Assembly: GCF_001281175.1 (NCBI RefSeq)
Contig: NZ_KQ440396.1
Span: forward strand, 248,001 to 312,000
Reading direction: 5' to 3'
DNA length: 64,000 bases
DNA from: Apilactobacillus apinorum
Lineage (GTDB): Bacteria > Bacillota > Bacilli > Lactobacillales > Lactobacillaceae
Shown: piece by piece, positions 48,735 through 56,167 of the stretch
Numbering within the stretch: position 1 is the first letter of the stretch
Layout: each line of letters opens with the position of its first letter
The notes under the pieces: model-generated
Database searches by the model: none
What the model was told of the DNA's origin: nothing
The model's input: the letters and a program-made list of their open reading frames with translations, nothing else
Made by a program: the position numbers and the translations under genes

Positions 48735-49493
48735 TTATTGATCACCTGATTTCGTAACACCTAGTACATAATTATAATTATAATATCTGCCAGAGCTAAC
48801 ATGTTGCATACCGTATTCTGATATCATAAATTGAACAATTCCAGCACCAATAGCACCAAGTGAAACTCCTCCTACTACAGAAGGAGCACCTATTGCAGCA
48901 CCTAATCCTGCACCTATTGAGTCCTCTGAAGCGTGTCTAGCATCAATAAGTGAATTAACGGTCTTCTTACTTAAATAAATTTTAGCATAATTCCAATGGA
49001 TAGAAATTCCATTATGTCCATATCTTAGTGAAGAAGCTAATATTGGATTAATAACTTTTCCATTATAAACATAATAAGAAGCACCATTAGCAGGATTTAC
49101 AACAGTTATAGTATTATTAGTGGATAAGCTTTTAATAGAAGAATTACTTATATTAACTTGTTTTTGTACGTTTAATAATTCCGTTTTTGATAAATTTTTA
49201 CTTGCAGCATTACTTACTGTATATTGTGAAGATTGATCATTAAATGAAACATACTTTCCTTCCATACTGTTATCTTTATTTGAACTATTACCAGGAATTC
49301 CGAAAGTATTTCCACCTAAATTAAAACCATTATTTGTGTTCTTTGGAACATTAAAAGTTTGTGTTGAACTAGCAGAATTGTTGTTTTGACTAGCAAAAGC
49401 AGCTGTTCCAGGTACCACAGTAACTCCTAACATTGATGCTGTAGCGGAAATTAATCCTAATTTAACCATATTTCTCTTTAGAGAATTTTTCAA
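48735..49493 (-). CDS. Secreted protein with glycine-rich hydrophobic C-terminus, bacteriocin- or toxin-like
   Basis: About 252 residues from the TTG at 49493, which has AAGGTGG 8 nt upstream. The signal peptide is clear: basic KNSLKRN, a hydrophobic core and AAFASQ as a likely cleavage site. A Ser/Asn-rich middle (about 37-110) follows. Near 150 a short motif reads HNGISIHWNYAKIYLSKKTV, and the C-terminal third has a glycine-zipper hydrophobic stretch (IGAGLGAAIGAPSVVGGVSL and on). It is cotranscribed with a two-helix membrane protein, has its own promoter and operator, and splits terS from terL. No named family was recognised. Confidence 0.75.
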   Translation of the reverse strand: MKNSLKRNMVKLGLISATASMLGVTVVPGTAAFASQNNNSASSTQTFNVPKNTNNGFNLGGNTFGIPGNSSNKDNSMEGKYVSFNDQSSQYTVSNAASKNLSKTELLNVQKQVNISNSSIKSLSTNNTITVVNPANGASYYVYNGKVINPILASSLRYGHNGISIHWNYAKIYLSKKTVNSLIDARHASEDSIGAGLGAAIGAPSVVGGVSLGAIGAGIVQFMISEYGMQHVSSGRYYNYNYVLGVTKSGDQ

Positions 49494-49520
49494 AATATAT
49501 ACCACCTTATTAAAATTTAT

Positions 49521-49576
49521 CATACACAATGTGCATGACACTTAGTACATTATCATTTAATTAAAATAAAATCCAA
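49521..49576 (-). promoter_or_regulatory. Promoter and downstream palindrome of the secreted-protein cassette
   Basis: Minus strand: TTGGAT (49571-49576), a 16-nt spacer and GATAAT (49549-49554). About 12 bp beyond, overlapping the expected early transcript, is CATACACAATGTGCATG (49521-49537), an inverted repeat with 8-bp arms and one mismatch, suited to binding a repressor. This gives the cargo independent control from the phage late genes. Confidence 0.6.
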
Positions 49577-49740
49577 ATTTAATTTTTATTTCAATTTTAT
49601 ATTGACAAATTTCAAAATACTGTATTTTCGGTTGTTTAAGATGAATATAAATAAAAGCTAATATGATAGATATATTTTACTAAATAAAATTATAGTTATA
49701 ATTAAATTACCTGGTAATCATTAAATTAATAGAATTTCAA

Positions 49741-49792
49741 AATTACATATAAACAATTTTTATAGAATAATAAAAATTGTTTATATGTAATT
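49741..49792. repeat. Perfect inverted repeat, 23-bp arms and 6-nt loop
   Basis: Positions 49741-49763 are the exact reverse complement of 49770-49792, around AGAATA. On the plus strand it is followed by GACTTTTTT. It is not linked to any plus-strand gene, so a simple terminator role is doubtful. It lies between the cargo promoter and terS. Confidence 0.85.
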
Positions 49793-49859
49793 GACTTTTT
49801 TGGATAAGTTGAAAAAACATCACAATAGGATGAATTTATTTCACAATCTTCTAGTATAT

Positions 49860-50618
49860 TTAAGAATTTCTCAATGATTTTCTAACAGCATTAATCATTG
49901 GATCGTCTTTACTATCTGTTTTTGCTTCAGGTAATCGGTCAAGTAATTCTTTCATTGCTTTTTGTTTATCTAAAAGCTTAACAACAAGACCATCTTTACC
50001 TTTATGAACTTCGGAAACTAGCGACCAATCCATTTCATCTGGATTTTTAACGTAAATTTCATTGTAGTGGTCTACAATCGGTTTCCCATCAGAATCAACC
50101 ATTGGCTTGTCATGTATATCAACACGATTTTCTGCAATTGTATCAATTTTCAAATAATCATAAATGTTAGAATGCATAATTTTTAAATCTTGAAGCAGAA
50201 CATCATTAGCATTTGCAAATAATTCAGTTTGCTGTTGCTTTTTTAACCCAGCAAGAAGCTTTTTAATTCCATTATCTTCCATAAGCTTATATGCATTCGC
50301 AGCAGCTGTCTTATAACTTACTTGATAAGCTTCTTGATATGCTTTAGTGGCATTGTAATATCTTAAATACAATAAACAGAATTTCTTTCGTTTATCATTT
50401 GCAGTTTTCTGAGTACTTAATTTTGCTTTGGAAACGATTTTGGAAACAGTACTATTTTTAGTACTTATCTTAGTACCATTTCTAATCCACTTATACTTTT
50501 TCTTATATTTAGATATTGTTCCTTTTGATATTCCATATTTACTAGCTAGTTTTGAATAGCTAATGCCTTTCTCAAAATCATCTTTTAATTTATCTAGATA
50601 CATTATTACATTCATCAC
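49860..50618 (-). CDS. Terminase small subunit (XtmA-like)
   Basis: 252 residues. A helix-turn-helix N-terminus (SYSKLASKYGISKGTISKYKKK) is followed by the terminase_2-type domain with KRKKFCLLYLRYYNATKAYQEAY. The C-terminal half contains HSNIYDYLKI and VVKLLDKQKAMKELLDRL, as in PBSX XtmA. It recognises the packaging start. The precise start is uncertain: GTG at 50618 or the next ATG (50615), both close to GAGGTG. Confidence 0.92.
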   Translation of the reverse strand: MMNVIMYLDKLKDDFEKGISYSKLASKYGISKGTISKYKKKYKWIRNGTKISTKNSTVSKIVSKAKLSTQKTANDKRKKFCLLYLRYYNATKAYQEAYQVSYKTAAANAYKLMEDNGIKKLLAGLKKQQQTELFANANDVLLQDLKIMHSNIYDYLKIDTIAENRVDIHDKPMVDSDGKPIVDHYNEIYVKNPDEMDWSLVSEVHKGKDGLVVKLLDKQKAMKELLDRLPEAKTDSKDDPMINAVRKSLRNS

Positions 50619-50641
50619 ACCTCGCTTATTATTTTATTTAA

Positions 50642-50687
50642 CGCACATAACAAGAATCGAACTCATTTCAATATACCAATAATGTGC
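50642..50687 (-). pseudogene. Miniature tRNA-like remnant
   Basis: On the minus strand a 45-nt element starts GCACATT and ends TATGTGC, pairing over 6 of 7 bases as an acceptor stem, plus a discriminator G. Directly before the 3' acceptor strand is a T-arm, ATGAG-TTCGATT-CTTGT, with a 5-bp stem (two wobbles). Between are only 14 nt including ATTGGTA, which resembles a D-loop. The anticodon arm and most of the D-arm are missing. This looks like a phage tRNA gene with an internal deletion. Confidence 0.6.
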
Positions 50688-51008
50688 TTATTTATGATTT
50701 ATAATTTCAATCAAATCGTTATCTTTTAATACTTGGTATAAAACATTCCCGAATGCCACAATTAATTGCTCATTGGCATTTAAATCATCATAACCTGTAT
50801 TCCAAAGAATTATATGTGTTATTTCATGTACTAAAGTTTGAAGCTTATTTTGATCATCTTGATTATCTTCTAACTTAATTAAACTATTTGCATAATCACT
50901 AAATCCAAGAACTTTATTATTTTCATCAAATAATTTATTTATCACTAATATTTTGAAATTTATACCCATGATATTAATCACTTTGCCATCTAGATTAATT
51001 GTTAGCAT
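50688..51008 (-). CDS. Small phage protein with HExxH zinc-protease motif
   Basis: 106 residues. TLVHEITHIILWNTGYDDLN carries HEITH, the zinc-binding pattern of gluzincins such as ImmA/IrrE-like proteins. There is no helix-turn-helix domain, unlike ImmA partners of phage repressors. LINEQLIVAFGNV-type helices downstream (NEQLIVAFGNVLYQVL) supply a plausible Glu ligand. Phages commonly carry such proteins near terS; their function is unknown. The gene ends next to the tRNA-like remnant. Confidence 0.7.
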   Translation of the reverse strand: MLTINLDGKVINIMGINFKILVINKLFDENNKVLGFSDYANSLIKLEDNQDDQNKLQTLVHEITHIILWNTGYDDLNANEQLIVAFGNVLYQVLKDNDLIEIINHK

Positions 51009-51045
51009 CCCTTTCTAAGACTACACTTTACATGGAGGTGATAAT

Positions 51046-51162
51046 TTGACACAAGAACACAGGAATTATCCTGCTAATCCACATAAGCCAGGTCCTAAGA
51101 CTGTAACTGTAAGGCCATCTAAAAAGCAACCTGGTTATAAGCGTACTACAAGGCGCAAATAA
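51046..51162 (+). CDS. Small basic Pro/Lys-rich protein, 38 residues
   Basis: TTG start with GGAGGTGAT ideally placed, 38 codons, and a clean plus-strand terminator straight after. The product is basic and Pro/Lys/Arg-rich: HRNYPANPHKPGPKTVTV then PSKKQPGYKRTTRRK. It is the only short plus-strand gene between the minus-strand phage genes. Not recognised; nucleic-acid binding is possible from charge alone. Confidence 0.6.
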   Translation: MTQEHRNYPANPHKPGPKTVTVRPSKKQPGYKRTTRRK

Positions 51163-51165
51163 TAA

Positions 51166-51192
51166 AGAGCCCTTTTTTATGGGGCTTTTTAT
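51166..51192 (+). terminator. Terminator of the small basic gene
   Basis: AGCCC/GGGCT stem with an 8-nt T-rich loop followed by TTTTTAT on the plus strand, right after the stop of the 38-codon gene. Confidence 0.8.
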
Positions 51193-51380
51193 TTATGATT
51201 TTTGCTGCATTCATGTAATGCCATACGAAATAACTTTATCCTTCGCTCTACAGGATAAGTATGAACATAATATACAAGTTCATTAACTATTGAATTATCT
51301 TGTTTGGCTTTCTCTGCTTTACCAATACGGCCAACAATATTGTTTTCAATTCGATTTTTAATATTAACTGAATTTTTCAA
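51189..51380 (-). CDS. Phage hypothetical protein, 63 residues
   Basis: The TTG at 51380 has AAAGGAG 7 nt upstream and is preferred over an ATG 18 bp further up. The product is helical and charged, with NRIENNIVGRIGKAEKAKQ then VERRIKLFRMALHECS. Not recognised. It would be the first surviving gene of the late/terminase side next to the deletion that removed the early region. Confidence 0.6.
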   Translation of the reverse strand: MKNSVNIKNRIENNIVGRIGKAEKAKQDNSIVNELVYYVHTYPVERRIKLFRMALHECSKNHK

Positions 51381-51416
51381 TTGATTACTCCTTTCCATAA
51401 ATTTTTATGTATTAAA

Positions 51417-51440
51417 AAACAGCCGATTTCTCGACTGCTT
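51417..51440 (-). terminator. Hairpin at the deletion junction
   Basis: AGCAGTCGA-GAAA-TCGGCTG (one G:T) followed by TTTTTT on the minus strand. It abuts the truncated integrase frame, so it may be the terminator of a lost upstream gene or mark the deletion endpoint. Confidence 0.6.
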
Positions 51441-52038
51441 GCTTGATAATTGCATAGATAAAGATAAAGATCCTGAAAAGTTTACTTTATTTAGATTATT
51501 AGCTTTCACTGGTATGCGTCGTGGTGAATGCCTTGCACTAACTTGGAATGATGTAGATTTTAACAAAGGTACTATCCGTATTAATAAAAATCTTACTCAA
51601 GGTATGCATGGAGAACAAATCATCCAACCTCCTAAGACGCAGAAAAGTAACCGAACTATCATTATTGATAATCCAACGTTACATTATCTACAGAATTGGA
51701 GACTGAAACAAAAACAATTATTTCTAACTTTTGGCTTTAATACCTTTAAAAATAATCAATTAATATTTGCATCTTCAAAGAATAATTACAAATCTTTAAA
51801 TCAACCTGGCAAGTGGTTAAATAAGATAATCAAGGATCATGATTTAAAGAAAATCACCGTTCACGGTTTTAGACATAGCCATGCATCAGCATTATTCGCA
51901 GCAGGTGCAACGATAAAAGAAGTTCAAGAGAGACTTGGTCATGAAGATGCCCAAACAACTATGAACATATATACTCACGTTACATCTAAGCAAAATAAAA
52001 ATGCAGTTAAAAAATTAAGTAGTTACTTAAATTTCTAA
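51439..52038 (+). pseudogene. Tyrosine-recombinase integrase, catalytic domain only
   Basis: 199 residues, all of the catalytic domain: first Arg in FTGMRRGECLALTW, HGFRHSHASALFAAG (His-x-x-Arg), GHEDAQTTMNIYTHV (Tyr nucleophile). The N-terminal arm- and core-binding domains (about 170-190 residues in full-length phage integrases) are absent; the coding sequence appears abruptly from a minus-strand hairpin. It was the integrase that used tRNA-Ser; now almost certainly inactive. Loss of the N-terminus and of the neighbouring lysogeny genes is best explained by one deletion. Confidence 0.9.
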
Positions 52039-52172
52039 CTGCATAAAAAATGACGTAGTTTATAGTTAATAATAACTAACTATAAATGACTGATATGTAC
52101 ACCACAAATGCTTATAAACACCGTCACGTTAACGACCATTAACAGTAATTGAACGGTATGACATTGTGGTTA

Positions 52173-52186
52173 AAGGAGAGTACAGG
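52173..52186. repeat. Right attachment site in tRNA-Ser 3' end
   Basis: AAGGAGAGTACAGG, identical to 22346-22359; it covers the 3' acceptor strand of tRNA-Ser(CGA). Flanking inverted elements (ACCACAAATG near 52101 and CATTGTGGT near 52162) may be integrase arm sites. Confidence 0.85.
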
Positions 52187-52260
52187 AGTCGAACCTGCCC
52201 GCCGGTATTACCGGGTCGTCGGATTTCGAGTCCGATGCATTACCGCTCTGCCAACTCTCC
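52175..52260 (-). tRNA. tRNA-Ser (anticodon CGA)
   Basis: 86 nt, type II tRNA. Acceptor GGAGAGT/ACTCTCC, D-arm GCAGAGCGGTAATGC, anticodon stem TCGGA/TCCGA with loop CTCGAAA (anticodon CGA, reads UCG), long variable arm with CCGGTAATACCGG, and T-loop TTCGACT. The CCA end is not encoded. The gene is intact although the prophage sits at its 3' end. Confidence 0.96.
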
Positions 52261-52287
52261 ATATCAAAGGGAAAAATCCCCTAATAA

Positions 52288-52806
52288 TTAATATTTTAAT
52301 AAACTAAGGATATCGTAATCCTTAATCTTTTCTCGTCCTTTAAGTGCTTCAATTTCTACAATGAAAGCAGCTCCAACAACGATTCCGCCAAGTTGTTCTA
52401 CTAACTTAATTGTTGCTTCGATGGTTCCACCGGTAGCAAGTAAATCATCAGTAATTAATACTCTTTGTCCTGGCTTAACAGCATCAGAGTGAAGGTATAA
52501 TGAAGATTTACCGTATTCTAGTCCATATGAGGCACTTACAGTTTCGCCTGGTAGCTTACCTTTTTTTCTAGCAGGAACAAATCCAATTCCTAAATCATAA
52601 GCCACTGGACAACCCACAATAAATCCTCTAGCTTCAGGGCCAACAATTAAATCAACTTTCTTTTCTTTAGCATATTTAACAATTTCATCAGTTGCTTGAT
52701 GATATGCTTGTCCATCTTCCATCAATGGTGAAATATCTCTAAATAATACACCAGGTTCTGGAAAATCTTGATAACTTGCTATATAGTCATGCAAATCAAG
52801 TGCCAT
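52288..52806 (-). CDS. apt: Adenine phosphoribosyltransferase
   Basis: 172 residues. It makes AMP from adenine and PRPP in purine salvage. The PRPP-binding motif is [14 protein letters not shown], with [18 protein letters not shown] and [11 protein letters not shown] also conserved for Apt. It lies 17 bp after recJ, the frequent recJ-apt pairing in lactobacilli. Confidence 0.96.
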   Translation of the reverse strand: MALDLHDYIASYQDFPEPGVLFRDISPLMEDGQAYHQATDEIVKYAKEKKVDLIVGPEARGFIVGCPVAYDLGIGFVPARKKGKLPGETVSASYGLEYGKSSLYLHSDAVKPGQRVLITDDLLATGGTIEATIKLVEQLGGIVVGAAFIVEIEALKGREKIKDYDILSLLKY

Positions 52807-52823
52807 TAGTTAATAACTTCCTT

Positions 52824-55130
52824 TCATTTACCCAAACAAATTCGAATAGCTTGTTTAAACTTTTCCCTACTAATAGCTAAAAGTTGCTTTTCAACTTCAA
52901 TTTGTTTTTCTCGAGACTGGTAAGCACGACTATTTGATAAATCGCTTTTTACCAGATCAGGATTATAATTCATAATTCCATTGTCAATGAAAACAAAATC
53001 TAACTCATTAAATACATTAATCATGAATATTAGGTTTTGAAGATCAATATTCAACTTCTTACTAATTTCTTTGATATTATCATGTATTTTAATATCATTG
53101 TTCATCATAACGAACTTAAATAGTTTAGCATATTGTGCTCTATTTGGCATCCCTTTTGAACCAATATAATTGTTCTTAAACAGATAAAAGGTTATCGATT
53201 CACTACTAATTTTAGTTAATAAATCTTCTAAAATGCCCGGTTCATCAGGACAATCAACTACTATTATATTATCAAATTTATCAATTGAAGACAAATCAGG
53301 GTATAAACATGCAACTGATTCGTCATTAATGATATTGTTCAATTTATCGAATAATTTTGCATTAAAAAATACATATCCGGCGGTTGGTTCAAACATCTCT
53401 TTGACAATCACACGGGTTCTTTTATCGATTATTTGAACTCCACTGCTGTACATATCATCTATCATAACTTGAATAGTGGTTCTTCCCTGCCAAGTATTCT
53501 TTTCTAAATGTCCAGCAATCTTCATGTCGTCAAAATTAGCACTTAATTCATCTGCTAAGGATCCATTTTTAAATGCTAATACATTAACCTTACTGCCATT
53601 ATCTACCATTTGAAAACGCAAATGGCTATTGTCTTGTCCCATGGTTTTTATATTGGCCACCATTTGAGGTTTAAATTCAAAAATAGGATATTCATTATCT
53701 GTTCCAAACGGTGCTAATAACTGTAATTGATTAAATAGTGCTGCATTAACTTGAGAACAGTTTAAAACGCTAGATATTTTTAGAGTTGGTTTAGCGATTT
53801 GATCTAAGTTATGAGTTGCTGCAAATTGATCTAAATGATTAATCAATATATCAACTTTAGATTCTTCAACGCTTAATCCAACCGCCATTTCGTGACCACC
53901 AAAAGAAACTAATTCATCTCTAATTCCGTTAATAGCTTCAAATAAATTAAATCCTTCGATACTTCTTCCAGATCCTTTTAAAATTCTAGTTGTAGTATCT
54001 AAATTCATCACAATACTAGGCTTTTGGAATTTTTCTACCAGTTTACTAGCAACAATTCCGACTACCCCTTCGTGCCAATTTTGTCCATATACAACAATTA
54101 CTTTACTGTCTGGCTGTGTTTGAGCTTGAATTATTGCTTCGGTACTAATATCATCAACAAATTTCTTTCGTTTTTTATTTTGTTCGTCAGTTTCTCTTGC
54201 TAGTTCTTCTGCTTGAACATCATCAAATGTCGTTAATAGTTCTACCCCAGATCTAGCACTACCCATTCTACCTAAAGCGTTCAAACGTGGACCTAAACCA
54301 AATCCGATACTTTGTTCATTAAGTTCACCTTTTAAACCTGAAAGCTTTGATAAACTGGCTAATCCTGGTCTTTCTGTATTTTCAATCATTTTAAGACCAA
54401 ACTTAACAATTACTCTATTTTCATCAGTTAAAGAAACTATATCAGTAACAGTTCCAATCGCTGCTAAATCAAAGTATTCTTCTGGAAGTTCTCCTAAAAG
54501 AGCGGTTGCCACTTTAAACGCTATTCCCACACCAGAGAATTCCCCAAATGGATATTCATCCCCAGGATATCTGGCATGCACAATTGCATACGCATTAGGA
54601 AGTTTTTCAGGTAATTGATGATGATCAGTAATAATAACATCACAATTCATTGAATTTGCTAAATCAATGGCATCATTTCCAGAAATTCCATTATCAACTG
54701 TAACGATCAAAGTCGTTCCCTCATTGATTATTCTTTTATAAACTTCTGGATTAGGTCCATATCCATCTGTAAAACGATTAGGGACGAAAAATTCAACATT
54801 TGCTCCAATATTAAGTAATGTTTCATACATCACTGATGTACTTGTTATTCCATCGGCATCATAATCACCATAAACAGTGATTTTTTCACCATTTTCAACA
54901 GCTTGATTAATTCGTTCGCAAGCTTTTTTCATATCGTGTAACAAAAAAGGATCCCTTAATTGGTCTAAGCTAGGATTCAAAAAATCTCTAATTTTTCCAA
55001 TGGAATCATAGCCTCGTTGAATTAACATTTCAACAATAGAATCATTAATAGATAATTCCTTCGCAAATTCTTTTGCTTCAGAAGATATTTCACTGCTTTT
55101 ATATTGCCAATCAAAATTTGCTGAAATCAT
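52824..55130 (-). CDS. recJ: Single-stranded-DNA exonuclease RecJ
   Basis: 768 residues. A 5'-3' ssDNA exonuclease of RecF-type recombination and mismatch/base-excision repair. DHH-family motifs: TVYGDYDADGITSTSVMY, IVTVDNGISG, IITDHHQLP; then GLGPRLNALGRMGSA and the DHHA1 region with FGGHEMAVGLSVEE. The OB fold and a Gram-positive C-terminal extension (about 560-768, the RecJ C-terminal domain) follow. It lies between rnz and apt. Confidence 0.95.
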   Translation of the reverse strand: MISANFDWQYKSSEISSEAKEFAKELSINDSIVEMLIQRGYDSIGKIRDFLNPSLDQLRDPFLLHDMKKACERINQAVENGEKITVYGDYDADGITSTSVMYETLLNIGANVEFFVPNRFTDGYGPNPEVYKRIINEGTTLIVTVDNGISGNDAIDLANSMNCDVIITDHHQLPEKLPNAYAIVHARYPGDEYPFGEFSGVGIAFKVATALLGELPEEYFDLAAIGTVTDIVSLTDENRVIVKFGLKMIENTERPGLASLSKLSGLKGELNEQSIGFGLGPRLNALGRMGSARSGVELLTTFDDVQAEELARETDEQNKKRKKFVDDISTEAIIQAQTQPDSKVIVVYGQNWHEGVVGIVASKLVEKFQKPSIVMNLDTTTRILKGSGRSIEGFNLFEAINGIRDELVSFGGHEMAVGLSVEESKVDILINHLDQFAATHNLDQIAKPTLKISSVLNCSQVNAALFNQLQLLAPFGTDNEYPIFEFKPQMVANIKTMGQDNSHLRFQMVDNGSKVNVLAFKNGSLADELSANFDDMKIAGHLEKNTWQGRTTIQVMIDDMYSSGVQIIDKRTRVIVKEMFEPTAGYVFFNAKLFDKLNNIINDESVACLYPDLSSIDKFDNIIVVDCPDEPGILEDLLTKISSESITFYLFKNNYIGSKGMPNRAQYAKLFKFVMMNNDIKIHDNIKEISKKLNIDLQNLIFMINVFNELDFVFIDNGIMNYNPDLVKSDLSNSRAYQSREKQIEVEKQLLAISREKFKQAIRICLGK

Positions 55131-55144
55131 TAAATCAATCCTTT

Positions 55145-56080
55145 TTAGTTAAGTTTTTTAAACGGAATTTCTACAATATCAAAATCTTTTACAACCCTTG
55201 TATTTTCAAAAACACTACGTGCTTGATTTTGTAATTCATGAGCCATCTTACCAGTGTATCTTGCTGACACATGAGTCAATAGTAATTTACCAACATTTGC
55301 TTTAGTTGCTAATTTAGCAGCTTGCATATTTGTAGAATGATAATAGTTATGAGCTAATCTACTTTCACCTTTGCCAAACGTACTCTCATGTACTAAAACA
55401 TCAGCATCTTGAGCTAAATTGTAACTAGTAGGATTGCTTCTAGTATCACCGATAATGGTTACTGTTCTTCCCTTTTGAGATGGACCAATAAAATCTTGAC
55501 CATTAATAGTTCTTCCATCATCTAAAGTTACGGTTTCACCATTCTTAATTTTTCCATATACAGGTCCAGATGGAATATTTTCTTCCTTTAGCTTATCAAC
55601 GAGTAATTCACCTTGGTGATCTTTTTCTTCAATTCTAAACCCAAAACATTTAATTTGATGATCCAATTCACCCATCACTACCTTGAACTTATCGTCTTCA
55701 AAGATAGTTCCTGGGGTAGATAGTTCTTCAAAATTAATTTTATATGAAAGTTTAGATTGAGATACCGCTAGACTAACTCTAACAAAATCTGCAATACCCT
55801 TAGGTCCATAAATGGTTAACGGGGTGTCTCCACCTTGAAATGATCGTGAACTTAGTAGTCCTGGCAAACCAAAAATATGATCACCATGTAAATGAGTAAT
55901 GAAAATTTTATTAATCTTTCTTGGCTTTAGATTAGATCTCAAAATTTGTTGTTGTGTACCCTCACCACAATCAAATAACCATACTGAATTACATTCGTCT
56001 AATAGTTTTAAAGCAGTTGCTGCCACATTTCTAAATTTTCCTGGAACTCCTGAACCAGTACCTAAAAATTCTAATTGCAT
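55145..56080 (-). CDS. rnz: Ribonuclease Z
   Basis: 311 residues. Metallo-beta-lactamase nuclease that trims tRNA 3' ends lacking CCA; apt here since tRNA-Ser in the window has no encoded CCA. The metal motif is [18 protein letters not shown] (HxHxDH). Other motifs: [15 protein letters not shown] and [10 protein letters not shown], and [11 protein letters not shown]. It is 14 bp before recJ. Confidence 0.96.
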   Translation of the reverse strand: MQLEFLGTGSGVPGKFRNVAATALKLLDECNSVWLFDCGEGTQQQILRSNLKPRKINKIFITHLHGDHIFGLPGLLSSRSFQGGDTPLTIYGPKGIADFVRVSLAVSQSKLSYKINFEELSTPGTIFEDDKFKVVMGELDHQIKCFGFRIEEKDHQGELLVDKLKEENIPSGPVYGKIKNGETVTLDDGRTINGQDFIGPSQKGRTVTIIGDTRSNPTSYNLAQDADVLVHESTFGKGESRLAHNYYHSTNMQAAKLATKANVGKLLLTHVSARYTGKMAHELQNQARSVFENTRVVKDFDIVEIPFKKLN

Positions 56081-56135
56081 AAAAATAGTTTCCTTTTCTT
56101 TTTCGTCAATAAATCCTAATTAAATTGTAGCACAT

Positions 56136-56160
56136 AAAAAAAGACGGGATTCCCCCATCT
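56136..56160 (-). terminator. Terminator after obg
   Basis: Minus-strand stem AGATGGG/CCCGTCT (one wobble) with a 4-5-nt loop followed by seven T, starting just beyond the obg stop. Confidence 0.82.
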
Positions 56161-56167
56161 ATTTTTA

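Larger units (their letters stand above)
49494..49859. other. Non-coding A+T-rich region between cargo and terS
   Basis: A 366-bp region. It holds the cargo promoter (49549-49576), a palindromic possible operator (49521-49537) and a 23-bp-arm perfect inverted repeat (49741-49792). No open frame of note was seen. The packaging start site for terminase, expected near terS, may also lie here. Confidence 0.6.
22346..52186. mobile_element. Defective PBSX/Xkd-like contractile-tail prophage in tRNA-Ser(CGA)
   Basis: Bounded by a 14-bp direct repeat of the tRNA-Ser 3' end (22346-22359 and 52173-52186). It contains a nearly full late-gene run on the minus strand, holin and GH25 lysin, two cargo cassettes and the catalytic half of a tyrosine integrase. 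There is no repressor, Cro, replication, recombination or regulatory gene, and the integrase lacks its N-terminal domains, so autonomous excision and induction look impossible. Gene content (sheath, tube, LysM protein, baseplate J, XkdX-like) places it with PBSX-type myophages. Confidence 0.93.

Noticed and set aside
51439-52038. Integrase fragment taken as a host XerC/XerD
   Set aside because: It has phage-integrase features, is truncated and lies 136 bp from the att site; host Xer proteins are full length.
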